A stretch of DNA of 64,000 nucleotides from Cryptomeria japonica (Eukaryota > Streptophyta > Pinopsida > Cupressales > Cupressaceae), in assembly GCF_030272615.1 (NCBI RefSeq), contig NC_081414.1:912893009-912957008 (forward strand), given 5' to 3'. Numbering within the stretch: the stretch's first letter is position 1; the number at the start of each line of letters is the position of its first letter. The translations under genes were made by a program, and so were the position numbers. Under the pieces are notes generated by a model that did not search any database, had not been told where the DNA came from, and saw nothing but the letters and a program-made list of their open reading frames with translations. This document shows, piece by piece, positions 22,540 to 35,700 of this stretch.

Positions 22540-22800
22540 CTCCCCCCGAATAAACATCTCTTGTTTTCAAGCCAGGGTCTTTGGTTATATTGCAATGTTG
22601 TAAGCCGTAACCTTGCCCTGATTTAGGTAGATTCCTCTTTGTTCAGATAATTTTCTCCCGCCTGTCCCTTTTTGTTGTTGCTTCCACAACCTTCCACCCT
22701 GACTAATGTGGAATGGCGTATAGGAGAAGAGGAATATGGAATGTAAGTGGAAGCCAACTGATCTGATTGTCAAGGGATGCACTGATGTTGGGAGTTTTAA
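22540..22800 (-). pseudogene. 3' end of a copia-type element just before its LTR
   Basis: Minus-strand reading gives GGRLWKQQQKGTG and LSEQRGIYLNQGKVTAYNIA, then ENKRCLFGGSVESHKC after a frame change. It directly precedes the polypurine tract at 22551-22540. I recognise it only as sequence lying next to a retroelement polypurine tract, not as a named domain. Confidence 0.35.
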
Positions 22801-23763
22801 TACTGCAAGAGAAGACGATTTCCTTCATGCACCTAAGTAGTTTAAAAGTAGTCCTCTGATATCTCCAAGGTAATGTAAAAAAGAAAAAAGAACATTAAAT
22901 ATGCTATTATTTAGCGTGGTATTAGTTTCTTATAGATTTAGAAGGCTTCACAACAAAGCCAAAAGCATATCCCTCAATATAGAAAATGAAGATTTTATCC
23001 TCGATATGAAGTTCTTAACTATTGTAATACCCCGATATCCCATTTTACACCTCAAAATAATGGATCACATACTCGAGCGATAAAGTGAATGAAAAAACCA
23101 ATCGCAAGCTCCTCTACCACTCGTGTTGCAATTACTTATATATAAATTGCTTCTGCCACTGAAAGCTTGCTAAGACAATTTTTTTAAATTGAACTTTGGT
23201 TAATCTATATTTTGGTATTTACTTCTTGAAGATCAGCGCAATAAACATATCCTTCAATAACAGTTTATTACTAACACCTTAGTAAAAATAAAGGCATGAG
23301 ATATTACGTGCATAAGGAGCATTCTTCATGCATAGTTCAATAAAATTGATAAAAAATCTTCAATGGCCTACATGGCAAGGGTTGGTTATGCACATGCCCA
23401 TAATGGTGTGAGATTACATAGACACATGATTCAGTTTACGATTAAGTTTAAGCCATGTCTGAACAACAAACAATGACCAAACAAAATAAGATTTACCAAA
23501 TATGGCCTTTTGGGATTCAATTTTGTAATTTCAACTTCTAAGTTCATGCCTTCTGACAGCTTGAATCTGATATATATTAAAAAAAGTATATTTATATTGT
23601 CAGCAGTAGTGTAGCCCTCAAATTGATAAAAACGGAATTAGCAAAAAAGATTTAACAAATGGTAGTAAATGATACTGCCCACAAAGAATGCAGTTGATCG
23701 TTAGCCTACTAGATCTTCAGTTTGCAGTACAAAAGCTGTATTGAGCGATTGATTTGGTCTCTA
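22801..23763 (-). other. 3' flank of the synthetase gene
   Basis: No ORF of note. It must hold the 3' UTR and poly(A) site. The nearest exact AATAAA on the minus strand that I noticed is at 23269-23264, about 500 bp past the stop codon, so the UTR end is uncertain. Confidence 0.35.
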
Positions 23764-23784
23764 TCACCTGGTAATTCTGTATGC
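23764..23784 (-). CDS. TyrRS: TyrRS exon 10 and stop
   Basis: 21 nt, AYRITR then TGA. Acceptor GTTTGCAG. The short basic C-terminus matches plant TyrRS, which end in a similar YKVTR-like tail. Confidence 0.85.
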   Translation of the reverse strand, partial: AYRITR

Positions 23785-26700
23785 CTGCAAACATGACATT
23801 CAAAGATTCATATCCCAAAATAAAAACCCAAATTACAACGGTATTCTTGAGCAACCTGGCTAAATTGTTATGCATTCAAGTAACATGAAAACTTTGAGGA
23901 ATCAGTGAAGGCAGTAGGCCATTTAGATATAAACGCACACCTTAACTCTCTTCAGCAAATCTTTAGCTACTGCATTAGTTTTGAAATGGTCACGTACAGG
24001 CTGCAAAGGAGCTAAAAATAAGTAATAATGTTCCCTCAATCGGAAAGAATATAAAACTTGTCCAACTCCAGGAACCCACCTGCAATATTTGGTTCAAAGC
24101 CTTTGATAGAGATGGTTTGACATCAGCTGGATGCAATGCTCCTGCTTCATAATCTGTTGCTAACTCTTTCATGGTAGTATAGGTCCTGGTAAAAAGAAAC
24201 AATTAAAATCTGTCACATGACAAATGCAAAAACTTGAAATACTTTTAAATAAAAAGAAAATATGAATAACAAAAGGCATTCTTTGCAAACAATAATGAGC
24301 TAAATACAAAACATAAAGAGAGATACGTCCAGAAATAAAACATGTATATGCAGAAGGGAAAAGATACAACTATGAATTAGAATCAAATGATTAGCACGCA
24401 AAAACATGAACCAGAAAATAACAGCTGTGGGTGAACCATAAGGTATCTGGTCGCAAGCATACTTACTTGTTACCGCCATTTTCCTTTGCGCGCTGTACTT
24501 CAAATTTTTTAAACCATGGAAAAATAATGTATTGAATGTACTCCAGGCACGGATTTCCCTCAACTACATTTGGAGGACAAAAAGCTTTTTTTATCTTCAC
24601 ATTCACTTCTGCCTGAAAAATAAATTGCATTAAATGCTGTATTTAATATAAATCCACTTTTCTTGATGTCAAGGCAATCTTAAGCATATATTACACCACA
24701 CAGAATTTGACAGAAAAAATTGTAGGAATTTACGCCACCTCTTCATCCTCCATGAAGATAGCAGAACTTGGATCACTCTTTGACATCTTTTCCTGTCCTT
24801 GTTGTAGTCCAGACAACATGTCTATTATATTTAATATAAGGGAAAAATGTGATCAATGTGAGACTACATAAAAATGGCACCAAGTTAGATATAAAACATA
24901 TCAGGATACGATGAGATAGTATTATTGGTTTGAATTTTCTTTTGGTATCATCGCAAAACTCTCTTGCCAGCATGTTTACTTTACGTTGGTCCATGCCCAG
25001 CTGACAGATATCAGCCTGTAATGCCACAATTCAGCCATGAGTCATTTTAGCAATTGCACACAATTTATATATTATAGAGCTTGTGTTAAACCTCGTTAAA
25101 CTCCAAAAGGATTCAAGGATGAAAGAGAAACCTTCAGAAAAAAAATGTCAGCACATTGCATGCACGGATAGAATATCTGAGCAGCAGTTAACTCGTCTTG
25201 TTCACTACGACCCATTATTTGGCAACATCTGCATGTTTAAGAAATCACCTTGTTAAAAGCCAACTTATAACAGTATAGAAACTCGCATTACCAATTCTAA
25301 TTTGCAGCCGCATAAACTGAAAGAACAATTTCTATCTGGCCAGCCAAGCCCCTTTAATCTATGCAAAACTTCTTTTGAAAAAAGTGCATCTTATATAATC
25401 TCAATCAACTAACAATTTACATTAGCTGAGCACAAGGATCACAAGGAAAGTCTCTTCCCATAAAAGCTAGGAAAGAAAGCGCCTAATTTAGACCAGAATA
25501 GTGCCTGAGAGTTTTTAGGTCATTAAGAAATAGACAGAGCTATAAGTATATTCTTATAAACAAAAATGTGTTAATGCCCTCAAGCAATCAAAACTAGTTG
25601 AACTTCATAAGTGGGCTAAGAAAAAATAAGTAAAACTGAAACATATGGCTCACAAAACAGGTTAAATGCCAGTTAGATGAGAAAATGTTTGGTTTTGACA
25701 TTACACAAATAACTTGAAAAAAAATCTCAAAATCGTTATAATTTCTAATGCTAGTGTCAGTCTGAAAATACACATAAACCCTAATGGAATGAAATTAATT
25801 CAGATCCACAAATGTGATGACAGCCTGACCAATTTCAAATATAAACATACAATTTGAAAAAGAAAAATAATTGTAGAACTATGTAACATGGGGAAATATC
25901 CCCCCAAACCCTGCATCTCCATCCCCTCACCCATTCCAGGTACATAGAGATGGCGGGAAGCATCTCCTTTGTGTCCCGTTTCGCTATCCTTGGCACACAA
26001 CAACATCCACAACTCATGGCATTGCCCCCAATGCTCAAAAGTGCCAAGTGTGTCAATGGCACACTAACACAAAACTCTAACATTCTTAGGGATAGCACAC
26101 AAGTAACCTAGATTGCACATGGATTAAACTTGGCTATGATCTAGTGCGCTTTAGCAAAACTGATCCAGATCCAAAACCCCACAACATGTTGCACTATGTT
26201 AAAAAATGGTGGTCACCTCTATGCAGCTTCTTGTATGTGGAAACATTGACTTCATGGTAGCATCCAGCAAAGGTGGGAAAAGTTAGGTGCCTTCTCAGAT
26301 ATCATGCAAATTGTAAAATAAGAAGGGGACTGTAATGTTGCCACTTTGAAATATGATTTAATAATGAATAATAATAATAATAATAATAATAAAATTAAAA
26401 TACAAAAGAATAAAAAATTAAGCTTAACTGATTAAAACACTGGGTTCTCACTGTGGAGACCCAAGTTCAATTCCCAATAGGGACATCTGAATTGGAATTC
26501 TAAGTTGCGACTCTTGGCCTTCCATAAGATGGGGAAGGTCTTGGGGTCAATCTAATCAAACATAATAATAATAATAATTCAAAGATATGTAATGGGGATG
26601 GGGCCCCCTACTGTGTCCCCACTGGTTCATAGCTCCAGTCAAAAGCTATTCAAGCTTCGGCCAATTACCGATCAAAAAAATATATAATTAAATATGATTA

Positions 26701-29700
26701 AAATTTAACTAAGTTAATGAATGGTCAAAAGGCATGATATGATAAGTTGTGACTTCCCCAAATATGAGGTATAAAAGGGAGAAAGAGAACTCATTTAAAG
26801 GGGGGATAGTTTTGGGGAATCAGAAGTGCAGATCTGATTTAAATAAGATATTATGAAGTGATGATCTAATTGGTGAAAGGTCGTGTCCCTTTCAAAGGGC
26901 AGAAATAATGAAGAGTTGCACTCTTTCAAAGGCTGCTAATGGTGAAAGGGTGTGTCTCTTGTGAAAAGGCATACATAATAAAGGGGTGTGACCTCTCCCC
27001 CACTTTGAGAGATATAAAGGAGAGGAATCAAAAGCCTCCAGGGAGATCACCAAAAATCAGACCAGATCAGTACTGTTGTTAAGTTACAGGCATTAACATC
27101 CTGGTTCTTGGAGGTATGCATGGGGATGTGCTTAATATATGAAGCCTGATAATATTCTTATGCAGAATTTAATAGTAATATTAATATAGACTACAATATG
27201 AATGACAGTCATACTTAATTCCATCTACATTCATAATACATTGAAGTTAGCACACTTTTAGCCCATTCCTTAATTTGCCATGATCCCGACCTGATATGTG
27301 GTGAACAGCAAACCAATTTTTGAAATTGTCTTACAAAGTAAGACTTCACAATTCGATGAATCAAACACAATTGTTTATCCCATGAAGTCGAGTTTGTTAG
27401 ACAATACACAGCATCAAAGCATCAGCCTAAAGGATCGGATCTCTTCTATAATACAGCAACCACATTCATCATAATTGATTTGTTAATAGAGGTGTGATTA
27501 CATTCATAACAACTGATTAGTCCACATGGATTAACAAAGGGGCAGCAATCAAACCATGAAAAGGCGCATTCCTCACAATCATTGCAACCCATGGAAAGGG
27601 TCATGACTCTCCAATGTCTAGCGAAGGATATAAGGGATCACTCCAGCACCCAGATCCAGCCATAGAACAATCTTGGAAGAGAAGCATTGATCAAATTCAG
27701 CCATTAGAGATTTCTGAAACTCATACGAAGGTTCAAAGGAAAGAAACACGATAGAAAAAGCACCTGGAAAGAAGATAAGAATAAGACGGGCCTGCCGATC
27801 TGAGTGGATTATCTTTCAGTGGATAAGGCAATCTGCTAACATCGAGAAGGATAGCAGACATAATTACCGACTGGCATGTAATTACCGACTGGTATGATAG
27901 TTGTTCTAAGAGATACATTAGAAACTGTGTTTGATAGCCCATTTTGTGGGAGAGCGATGGAGGAGTAACCTAGTGGTGACGAGGGGCTCACAAGTGGTCA
28001 TAAGGACCCATGATGGAGTCAAGGAACCAGTTACTCCCTCTATGCCAAACTCACAAAGATGGTGATGTGTATGGATAATGGGCTTGGAAGGGACAACAAA
28101 ATGGGCCGCCAAGTCTAGCAAGGAGGTTAGAAGCAACCATTCCTTGGACTTGGTAGACAACGGGCCCAAGCAACCCTTTCAAGTCTCAGTGTATAGGTAA
28201 TGGGCTTGGAAGGGACAGCCAAATCTAGCAAGGAGGTTAGAAGCAACCATTCCTTGGAGTTGGTAGACAACGGACCCAAGCAACCCTTTCATGTCTCGTA
28301 TACCCACTCTCTTTGTTGTTACCTTAGAATAGATTATGATTGATTAAGAATGGATATGCTTGTAGGTGTTTGCCTTTCGTTGTGGGTGCAGGTTATCTTT
28401 ATAAGTCTCCACTCCCCTAATACAAGGTAAGTCTCAAGCCCTATTTCTGATTTATAAATTTATGAATTCTTGATTGCACTAGGATATTAAATTCAAGGAT
28501 AATTACATAGAGTACTATGATAAATATCTGTCTCAGATATACTGTTAGCAAGTTAAGAATGGAAATTGTCACCTAATCAAGCAAATTAATTAAGTCATAA
28601 GTGTATTAAAATTAGGTAATTGTTGTTAAAAAGGCCTATATCTAATAGGAGACATTACAGGGACCTGCTCCTTATAAAAATGCAACTCTATTGATATTTG
28701 TGTGTGTGCTTATATGCATGCATAGAGAAACACACCCACACACATATTTCCCAAATGTACAATATCAAAGATTTCAATGACATCCAAATTGCAATAAAAC
28801 CTGGTATGCCGTTTGGTAAATTATTTTGATACGGGAGGAGACATCTTTTGGCAACTGTCCCACTGAATAAAAGTTCATCATCTGGCTTGCTTGTTAGTGA
28901 CTTTTGGTTACCTAGGTACAGCATAACCTTCACATCTTAAGTTGAGCATGCATTTAATATGATTAGGATTCAGTAACCAGCCTATCAGCTGGCAGGCTCT
29001 TCTATCTTGATTCAATTGATGTAAAGTGACGAATCATCTGCTGTTAATCTGGTGTATTTAAGGGTTGAAGGTTATGAAAATTCTACTGTTACTACTCTGT
29101 TTCTTGTTCTTGTGGTCAGGCAAGGAGTCAATATGGATACTGTTTATTGCAAAATATTGCTACTGCCAGTAATATTGTATGCGACACGTACATTAAGTCC
29201 ACGGCTTCACATTTCTACCATTCAATGAGAGAGTGGAAGCTTATGTTTGCACAATCAGCTAAAGGCTGTCTAAGGTGTCAGAATCAAGGTGTCTATTTGT
29301 TGTGGAGCACAATCTTGCCCAGAGACATGGATATGCACCATATAAACCCTGATTAAAGAACTGAAACTCATTATAGAAATTTATGGCATAAAGGATCATT
29401 TCAATAAGCAATGAAAAATATGAAACTCCAAACCAAATTCTTCAAATGCTTAAGAAAAGTTATTTGATTTATTGCAATATGCAGAGAAAAGTCTTCTCAA
29501 ACATGTTACATTGAGATACAGACACATTCTGTTTCGAGCATTGCAAAAGTCAAAGAAATTATGAAACTACTCAAGGATCTGCAAACAAGAATGACAACAC
29601 CCTCACTTATATGGACTTTTGAAGGTACAAGAACGATCCATATCCATAACAAGTAAAAAAGTATAGATTTAGGATTCTCCTTTCACCTATAAGGAAAAAA

Positions 29701-32700
29701 GTTAACTAGATAATAGTAATTTGTTGGAATAGAAACAGGACATATTTTCCTCTGTAGACTATTTCAGAAATAATTAAGTTTGAAGTTTTAGTTTGATGCA
29801 AACTGGTAGTTCTAGGTAAATAAAATAGAATTTACACAGGGCATCACTAGTGAACATTTGTTTTTCACAGTCCATGATATAAAGTAAAGCTTCTGGTAAT
29901 ACTGTGCATTTATTTCATCGGCGCTTCTGTGATCCATCATCAAGATAAAGAGAGTAAAATAATAAGAGGATTACAAGATGTTCCAATATAACAGATGTCA
30001 AGAAAGGCCTGAAAACCAACAACAACAAAAAATTTAAATTAAAACTAAATAAAATTTAAAATGGGCAATAAGAGTAGAACCTATAAGACAAAGAATAAGG
30101 GTCAGCAATTAAAGTTACACTTTGAAATAACGTATACAAACAAAAACTACAAATTCAAAAAAAAAGATTTAATAGAAAAGGTGATAAAATTGGAATATAA
30201 GACGAAAAGTTAAAGGAGAGAATTAGATAAAAATGTGAGGTTATGAGAGAACGAAAACTTTATTTCCCTTCCTCTTTTCTTTCTCTAACCTCATCTCATA
30301 ATTTTCATCTTACAGGTTCCAAACTTAGCCCCCTCTTTTAAAGTCTTTAATTTTGAATTTGTAATATTTATAGTTTTCTTTTCTAATCTTTGTAGTGTAC
30401 CTTATTTTAAATATTGTAACATTAATTGCTGACCCTAAACTTTTTTTCTTATAGGGTTCTACTCTTATCCCCTTTTTAAATGTTTATTTTGAATTTACAA
30501 ATTTAATTTTTATTTTTAGATTTTTTGTTTATCTTCATGTCACTTCTTGGCATACATTGTTTATATTTTGCCATCTTGCAATCATCGTATCAATCTGCTC
30601 TCATTATCCTGATGATGGATCACAAAGTGTGATCCAAAACATTAGGAAATAAGGAATGAACTTTTCTTTATTGACTGGTTAACAGTTTTAAACAAATACA
30701 TGCATGTAATACTTATAACAGCAGCATTAAAACCATGACATTTGCATTCCTAACCACTCAGATTAGAGAATATACTCAGCTTTGCACGTAAATCTCTAAC
30801 ATTAATTGCTGACACTAAACTTTTTTTCTTATAGGATTCTACTCTTATCCCCTTTTAAAATGTTTATTTTGAATTTACAAATTTAATTTTTATTTTTAGC
30901 ACTTTTTGTTTATCTTCATGTCACTTCTTGGCATCCATTGTTTATGTTTTGCTATCTTGAAATCATTTTATCAATCTGCTCTCCTTATCCTGATTATGGA
31001 TCACAGAGTGCGATCCAAAACATTAGGCAATAAGGAATGAACTTTTCTTTATTGACTGGTTAACAGTTAAAACCAATACATGCATGTAATACTTATAACA
31101 GCAGCAGTAAAACCATGAGATTTGCATTCCTAACCACTCAGATTAAAGACTATACTCAACTTTGCAAAAAAATCTTTAACATTAATTGCTGACCCTAAAC
31201 TTTGTCTCGTAGGGTTCTTCTCTTATCCCTTTTTTAAATGTTTATTTTGAATTTTTATTTTTAGCATGTTTTGTTTAACTTCATGTCACTTCTTGCCATC
31301 CATTGTTTACATTTTGCTATCTTGCAATCATCTTATCAATCTGCTCCCATTATCCTGATGACGGATGACAGAGAGTGATCCAAAACATTAGGAAATAAGG
31401 AATGAACTTTTCTATATTGACTGGTTAACAGTATTAAACCAATACATGCATGTGATAATTACAACAGCAGCAGTAAAACCATGACATTTGCATTCCTAAC
31501 CACTCAGATTAGAGAATATACTCAACTTTGCATGTAAATCTCATTATATTTATTATTAACAACTGGAATGGACCAAACACTGATTACTGAAATGGATTGA
31601 TCGGAAACAATTTTCAATACCACTAATTTCTGCATTATAAACTGATATGTGCCAAAGAAATTCACAGATGATACTGTCCACACTACTGTTTACTTGCATA
31701 ATAAGTCTAATATGTCTTATGGAAGCAAATTACAATCAAGACAATATAAACCACAGATCACAGAAACTTCAAGAAGAATTCGATTGCAGGATTTGTACTC
31801 TCAGAAGAGTAATTACAGTACATTGCTGACAGATCTTTTGTAGCAGGTTAATCATGAGCAAAATCATGCCTGATCTGCTCCAATAGTCGAAAACATTTTA
31901 TCTGGATGTGCCGGTTGGTAAAGCCAGGTTGCTGTAGGGTGAATATGTTGTTGCTAAGGATAGTATTCTTCAATGCGCCTTAGGATTGGTGCAGCAACAT
32001 CCTGAATTAACCAAGAGCTGCTCTAAAAGGAATGTTCTCAGGCAGGGTATGCATCCTACCTGTAGCCTTCTCTAACTGAGATTTCTGTCCCGGTTGAGAA
32101 ATGAATCTGCACTTTGCAAACTCAGAATTGTATGAACCGATCCCCAAGTGGAGGTGATTGTACTAACTTTTATACCCAAATGGTGGCACCAAAACCCCAA
32201 ATACCTTTACACAGATCGGCCACCAGACAAAACCACCATAGATCGGCCCACAAACAAAACTTTTATTATTATATATTAAAGAAAAAATATTAATATTATT
32301 TCATTTATTTATTTTCATTTTAAATATTTATTAATTAATATATTTATAACAGTTGAGCTGGAAGCTGACCAATCCAGCTAGGTGGTGGACATAACAAAAT
32401 AAATGTTCACAGTTTTTACCAAAAATCTTACCGTATCTACAGAGCAACATTAGTTATATGCACTTTTAAGATTTGAAGGTATAAGTATCAATAACATGTA
32501 CAAATGTGGAGAATTTGGATTCTCGTTTTCCATAGCTGACAAAAAAGCAACTCATGGAAAACAAGAGAAACATCAGTTGCCTATTCGAACTACTTGTTAA
32601 GGATCTTTTTGTAGTTTAAGACTATATAATTGGTTAATTAACTTTAATATGGTTTAGAAATTTTTGAAATGACACCATCAAGGGAATTTAGCTCTGCTTC

Positions 32701-35700
32701 TGTCAGTGAGTACCTTTTATTGTTTATATATTAAAATCATCATGTGCGTAGATGGTAAAGTGGATCTCACAAATGAACAACTGTTAGAATGCAAGACTCG
32801 TAAAGGATTTTTGGTACTTTATGACTACAGACGTGGTTTATGAACTTCATTATGTTTTTTAAAATTACACCACCAAAGCGTTTAAACTTTATGCTATGCT
32901 TCTATCAATGCATGCAATTGGTTACTATATAGACATTGAACTTCTTAATCTTAACATTGCATGCCTACCATCAGTTCTAGCCCTTCTGCTGAATGAAAGC
33001 TTTAACATTAAAAAACTTTACCCTATCTCTACCTTACTTTCAATTTTCAGTTTGATGTAAACAGGTGACTCTAATAGAAATGAAAACATGTTTTGCTTGT
33101 ACTCTCCTTTCCAAGAAAAGAATTTATTTATTGTCTGAAAACCATATCTAAGTCTATATTCTTACCTTAAAATCCTTGGGAGCTTATTGTTTCGTGCAAC
33201 TTCCATGACAAGTGGCCAATACTCATGTGCTCGTGAGTTGATCTCATCCGACGACCAGAGAAATTGCACTCTGTCAAGCTTCATACCAACTGATTTCCAG
33301 ATTTCAATCATGTACTGACCTACAGTCCTAATTTTTTTCAAATCACCTCCCATCTTATTATTTAGCTGCGCAAACCAATCGGCAATCCATATTTTCATAA
33401 TGCAGCCAGCATCTGTCAACTTGTTTACATTTATTGCTTTCATGACTCCCTGCAACACAAAATAAGTTAACTATAAGAATCTACTACTACTCAAAACAAA
33501 ACAAGACTAAATGTAGATATCATCAAAAACCTTCTCAACGTAATATTTCCCAATAGAAACAAATTGATTATAATGAAATAAACACAGCAATTTTTAAGCA
33601 AAAAATGATGCTCAAACCCTCATAAATTTATTTTCCAACATAAACAGAAATACCCACAAAGATTTATCAATATTCTATATAAACTATGCACCCAATTTTG
33701 AGAATTTGATAACTAAATCCAATGGAAACTTCACCAGTCTGAACATACAGGTAAATAACATAATGTGTATGGCCTATAGGTACTGTTAGGAAAATGGTCT
33801 CAACCTTGCAATTATAAATGTTTATTGTTGATAAATGAGCGTGGAGGGTTGCAAGGGGAGGGAGGGAAGGTACTCCCCTTGTGGGGTCTGGCAAGGATAG
33901 TGCCCCCAACAGGGGTTCTGAAGCAGCACCCCTAAAAGCCACATTTTGTGTATAATTTATCATTGTAAATCTTGACCATTTATCATCAGGTCATAGATTT
34001 AACACTAGATATTATGTGTGCTTTGCTTGCCCTAGAATGCAACCCTATGTGTGTTGTGATGTATTGTACCAAACTATATAAAGATAGGATATATCTTGTA
34101 CCAAACTTGAAGTTAAAGGAGAAAATCATTGAAGAATACCATAACAACCCCTTAGCCAGACACCAAGGATATTATAAAACCTATAAGCAAGTAAGAGATA
34201 AGCATTCTTAGAAGGGTCTCAAGAAAGACATCCTAAAACACATTCAAGAATGTATGATGTGCCAAAGGAACAAGGGAAAACAAACCTTTCCAGCAGGCTC
34301 CTTCAACCCCCACCCATACATAACCAAAAATCGGAAAGTATTTCCAAGCTTTTTAAAAAAGAGCTTCCAAAAGTGCAAGGTAAATATAGTATATAGTATA
34401 TACATTGTGGTAGACCGCCTTACCAAGTACGCACATTTCATTGCAATATCCACAAACTATAGAGCTCCTCGGATAGCCAATGTTTTCTTCTGGGAGATTT
34501 TCAAAATACATCGTTTACCTAGAAACATCATCAGCAACAAATAAAGCAGATTCCTTAGCTTATTTTGGTAAGAACATTTCCAACTAGCAAGAACAGAACT
34601 CACATCAAGTACAAGTTAACATCCACAAACCAATGGGCAAATCGAGACGGCAAAATCCATGGATCGAGTATTTACACCTCAGAGAATATTGTTATAACAC
34701 CACACATCATATGTCAATAGGAATGAGTCCCTTCAAGGCATTGTAAGGGTATGAGGCAACTTCATTTGGCAATTTAATCCTTCCGGGAAGTCATGTACCA
34801 AGAGCCAAAGACTTTGTGCAGCAAAATGTAGACATTACGAATACACTTAAAGATAATCTGCATCAAGCACAAAATCACCAAAAGATATATGCTGATCGAA
34901 GAAGGATTGAAAGGACATTTGAAGTTGGAGAGGGGAGGGTGAATCAGTGTTCTTTCGGAATATAAGATTTTAGCCTTATCAAAGCATCCATTCATCAACT
35001 GATAAACATAAATACATATAATTGAAACTGTATGCGGGAAAAGTGGGTTGATGAAACTCAATATATGAAAATATTTCAAAAGACTTGTCCGCACACACAC
35101 ATGGGACTTCTTGGTGCAAGTTATGGAGCTATGAAGGATAGCTCAACTTCCCAAGGTTGGTTCCATGGTTCTCTATCTCACAAGGTCCCTCAAGCCAATG
35201 TCTTTGCTCTCAGATCAATGAGCAAAGTGACTTAGGGATGACTAATGCAAGAATGAGAGATGCTTTAAATTAATTCTAACATGAATGCATCCTATTTATG
35301 CATGTTTCTACAAAATGGATTAAACTAGATTATAAGATGACAAGGTTAGTAGCAATACTATCCTAACATGATATACTAGTTAATGATTTAAGCTAATGAT
35401 AATAGAAACTCTAAAATGCTATATTAGATTAATTCCTATTGCAAAGAGAGGCTAGATGCAAGCTAAAATTGAGCATAAAAGAGATACTAAAAGCTTGGGT
35501 GATAAAATGGAGGGATGGAGAGCTCTATTTATAGTGAAAATAGGGCAATGGAGGGTCAAGATTGGAAGAGTTATCAAGGGTCAGGATTGAAAGTTATCAA
35601 TCCATATTTACAATTTTCACCAATGAAATGGTGACAATTGTCAACATAAGATTGTTTGAGAGGAGAGGTAGGAAGCATTAAATGCTTGAGGGGACATGAT

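Larger units (their letters stand above)
25229..33165 (-). other. TyrRS intron 3, 7.9 kb
   Basis: GTAAGA to ATGCAG. Holds a tRNA-derived SINE, LTR remnants, an inverted repeat and a 380-bp tandem array. Confidence 0.9.

Noticed and set aside
25800-26098. Cys-rich minus-strand ORFs in intron 3
   Set aside because: No signal peptide or cysteine pattern that holds across frames; looks like transposon fragment translated by chance.
33667-33963. 98-codon minus-strand ORF beside TyrRS exon 3 as an extra exon
   Set aside because: TyrRS reads from exon 2 directly into exon 3 with no missing residues; the ORF shows no TyrRS or other domain.
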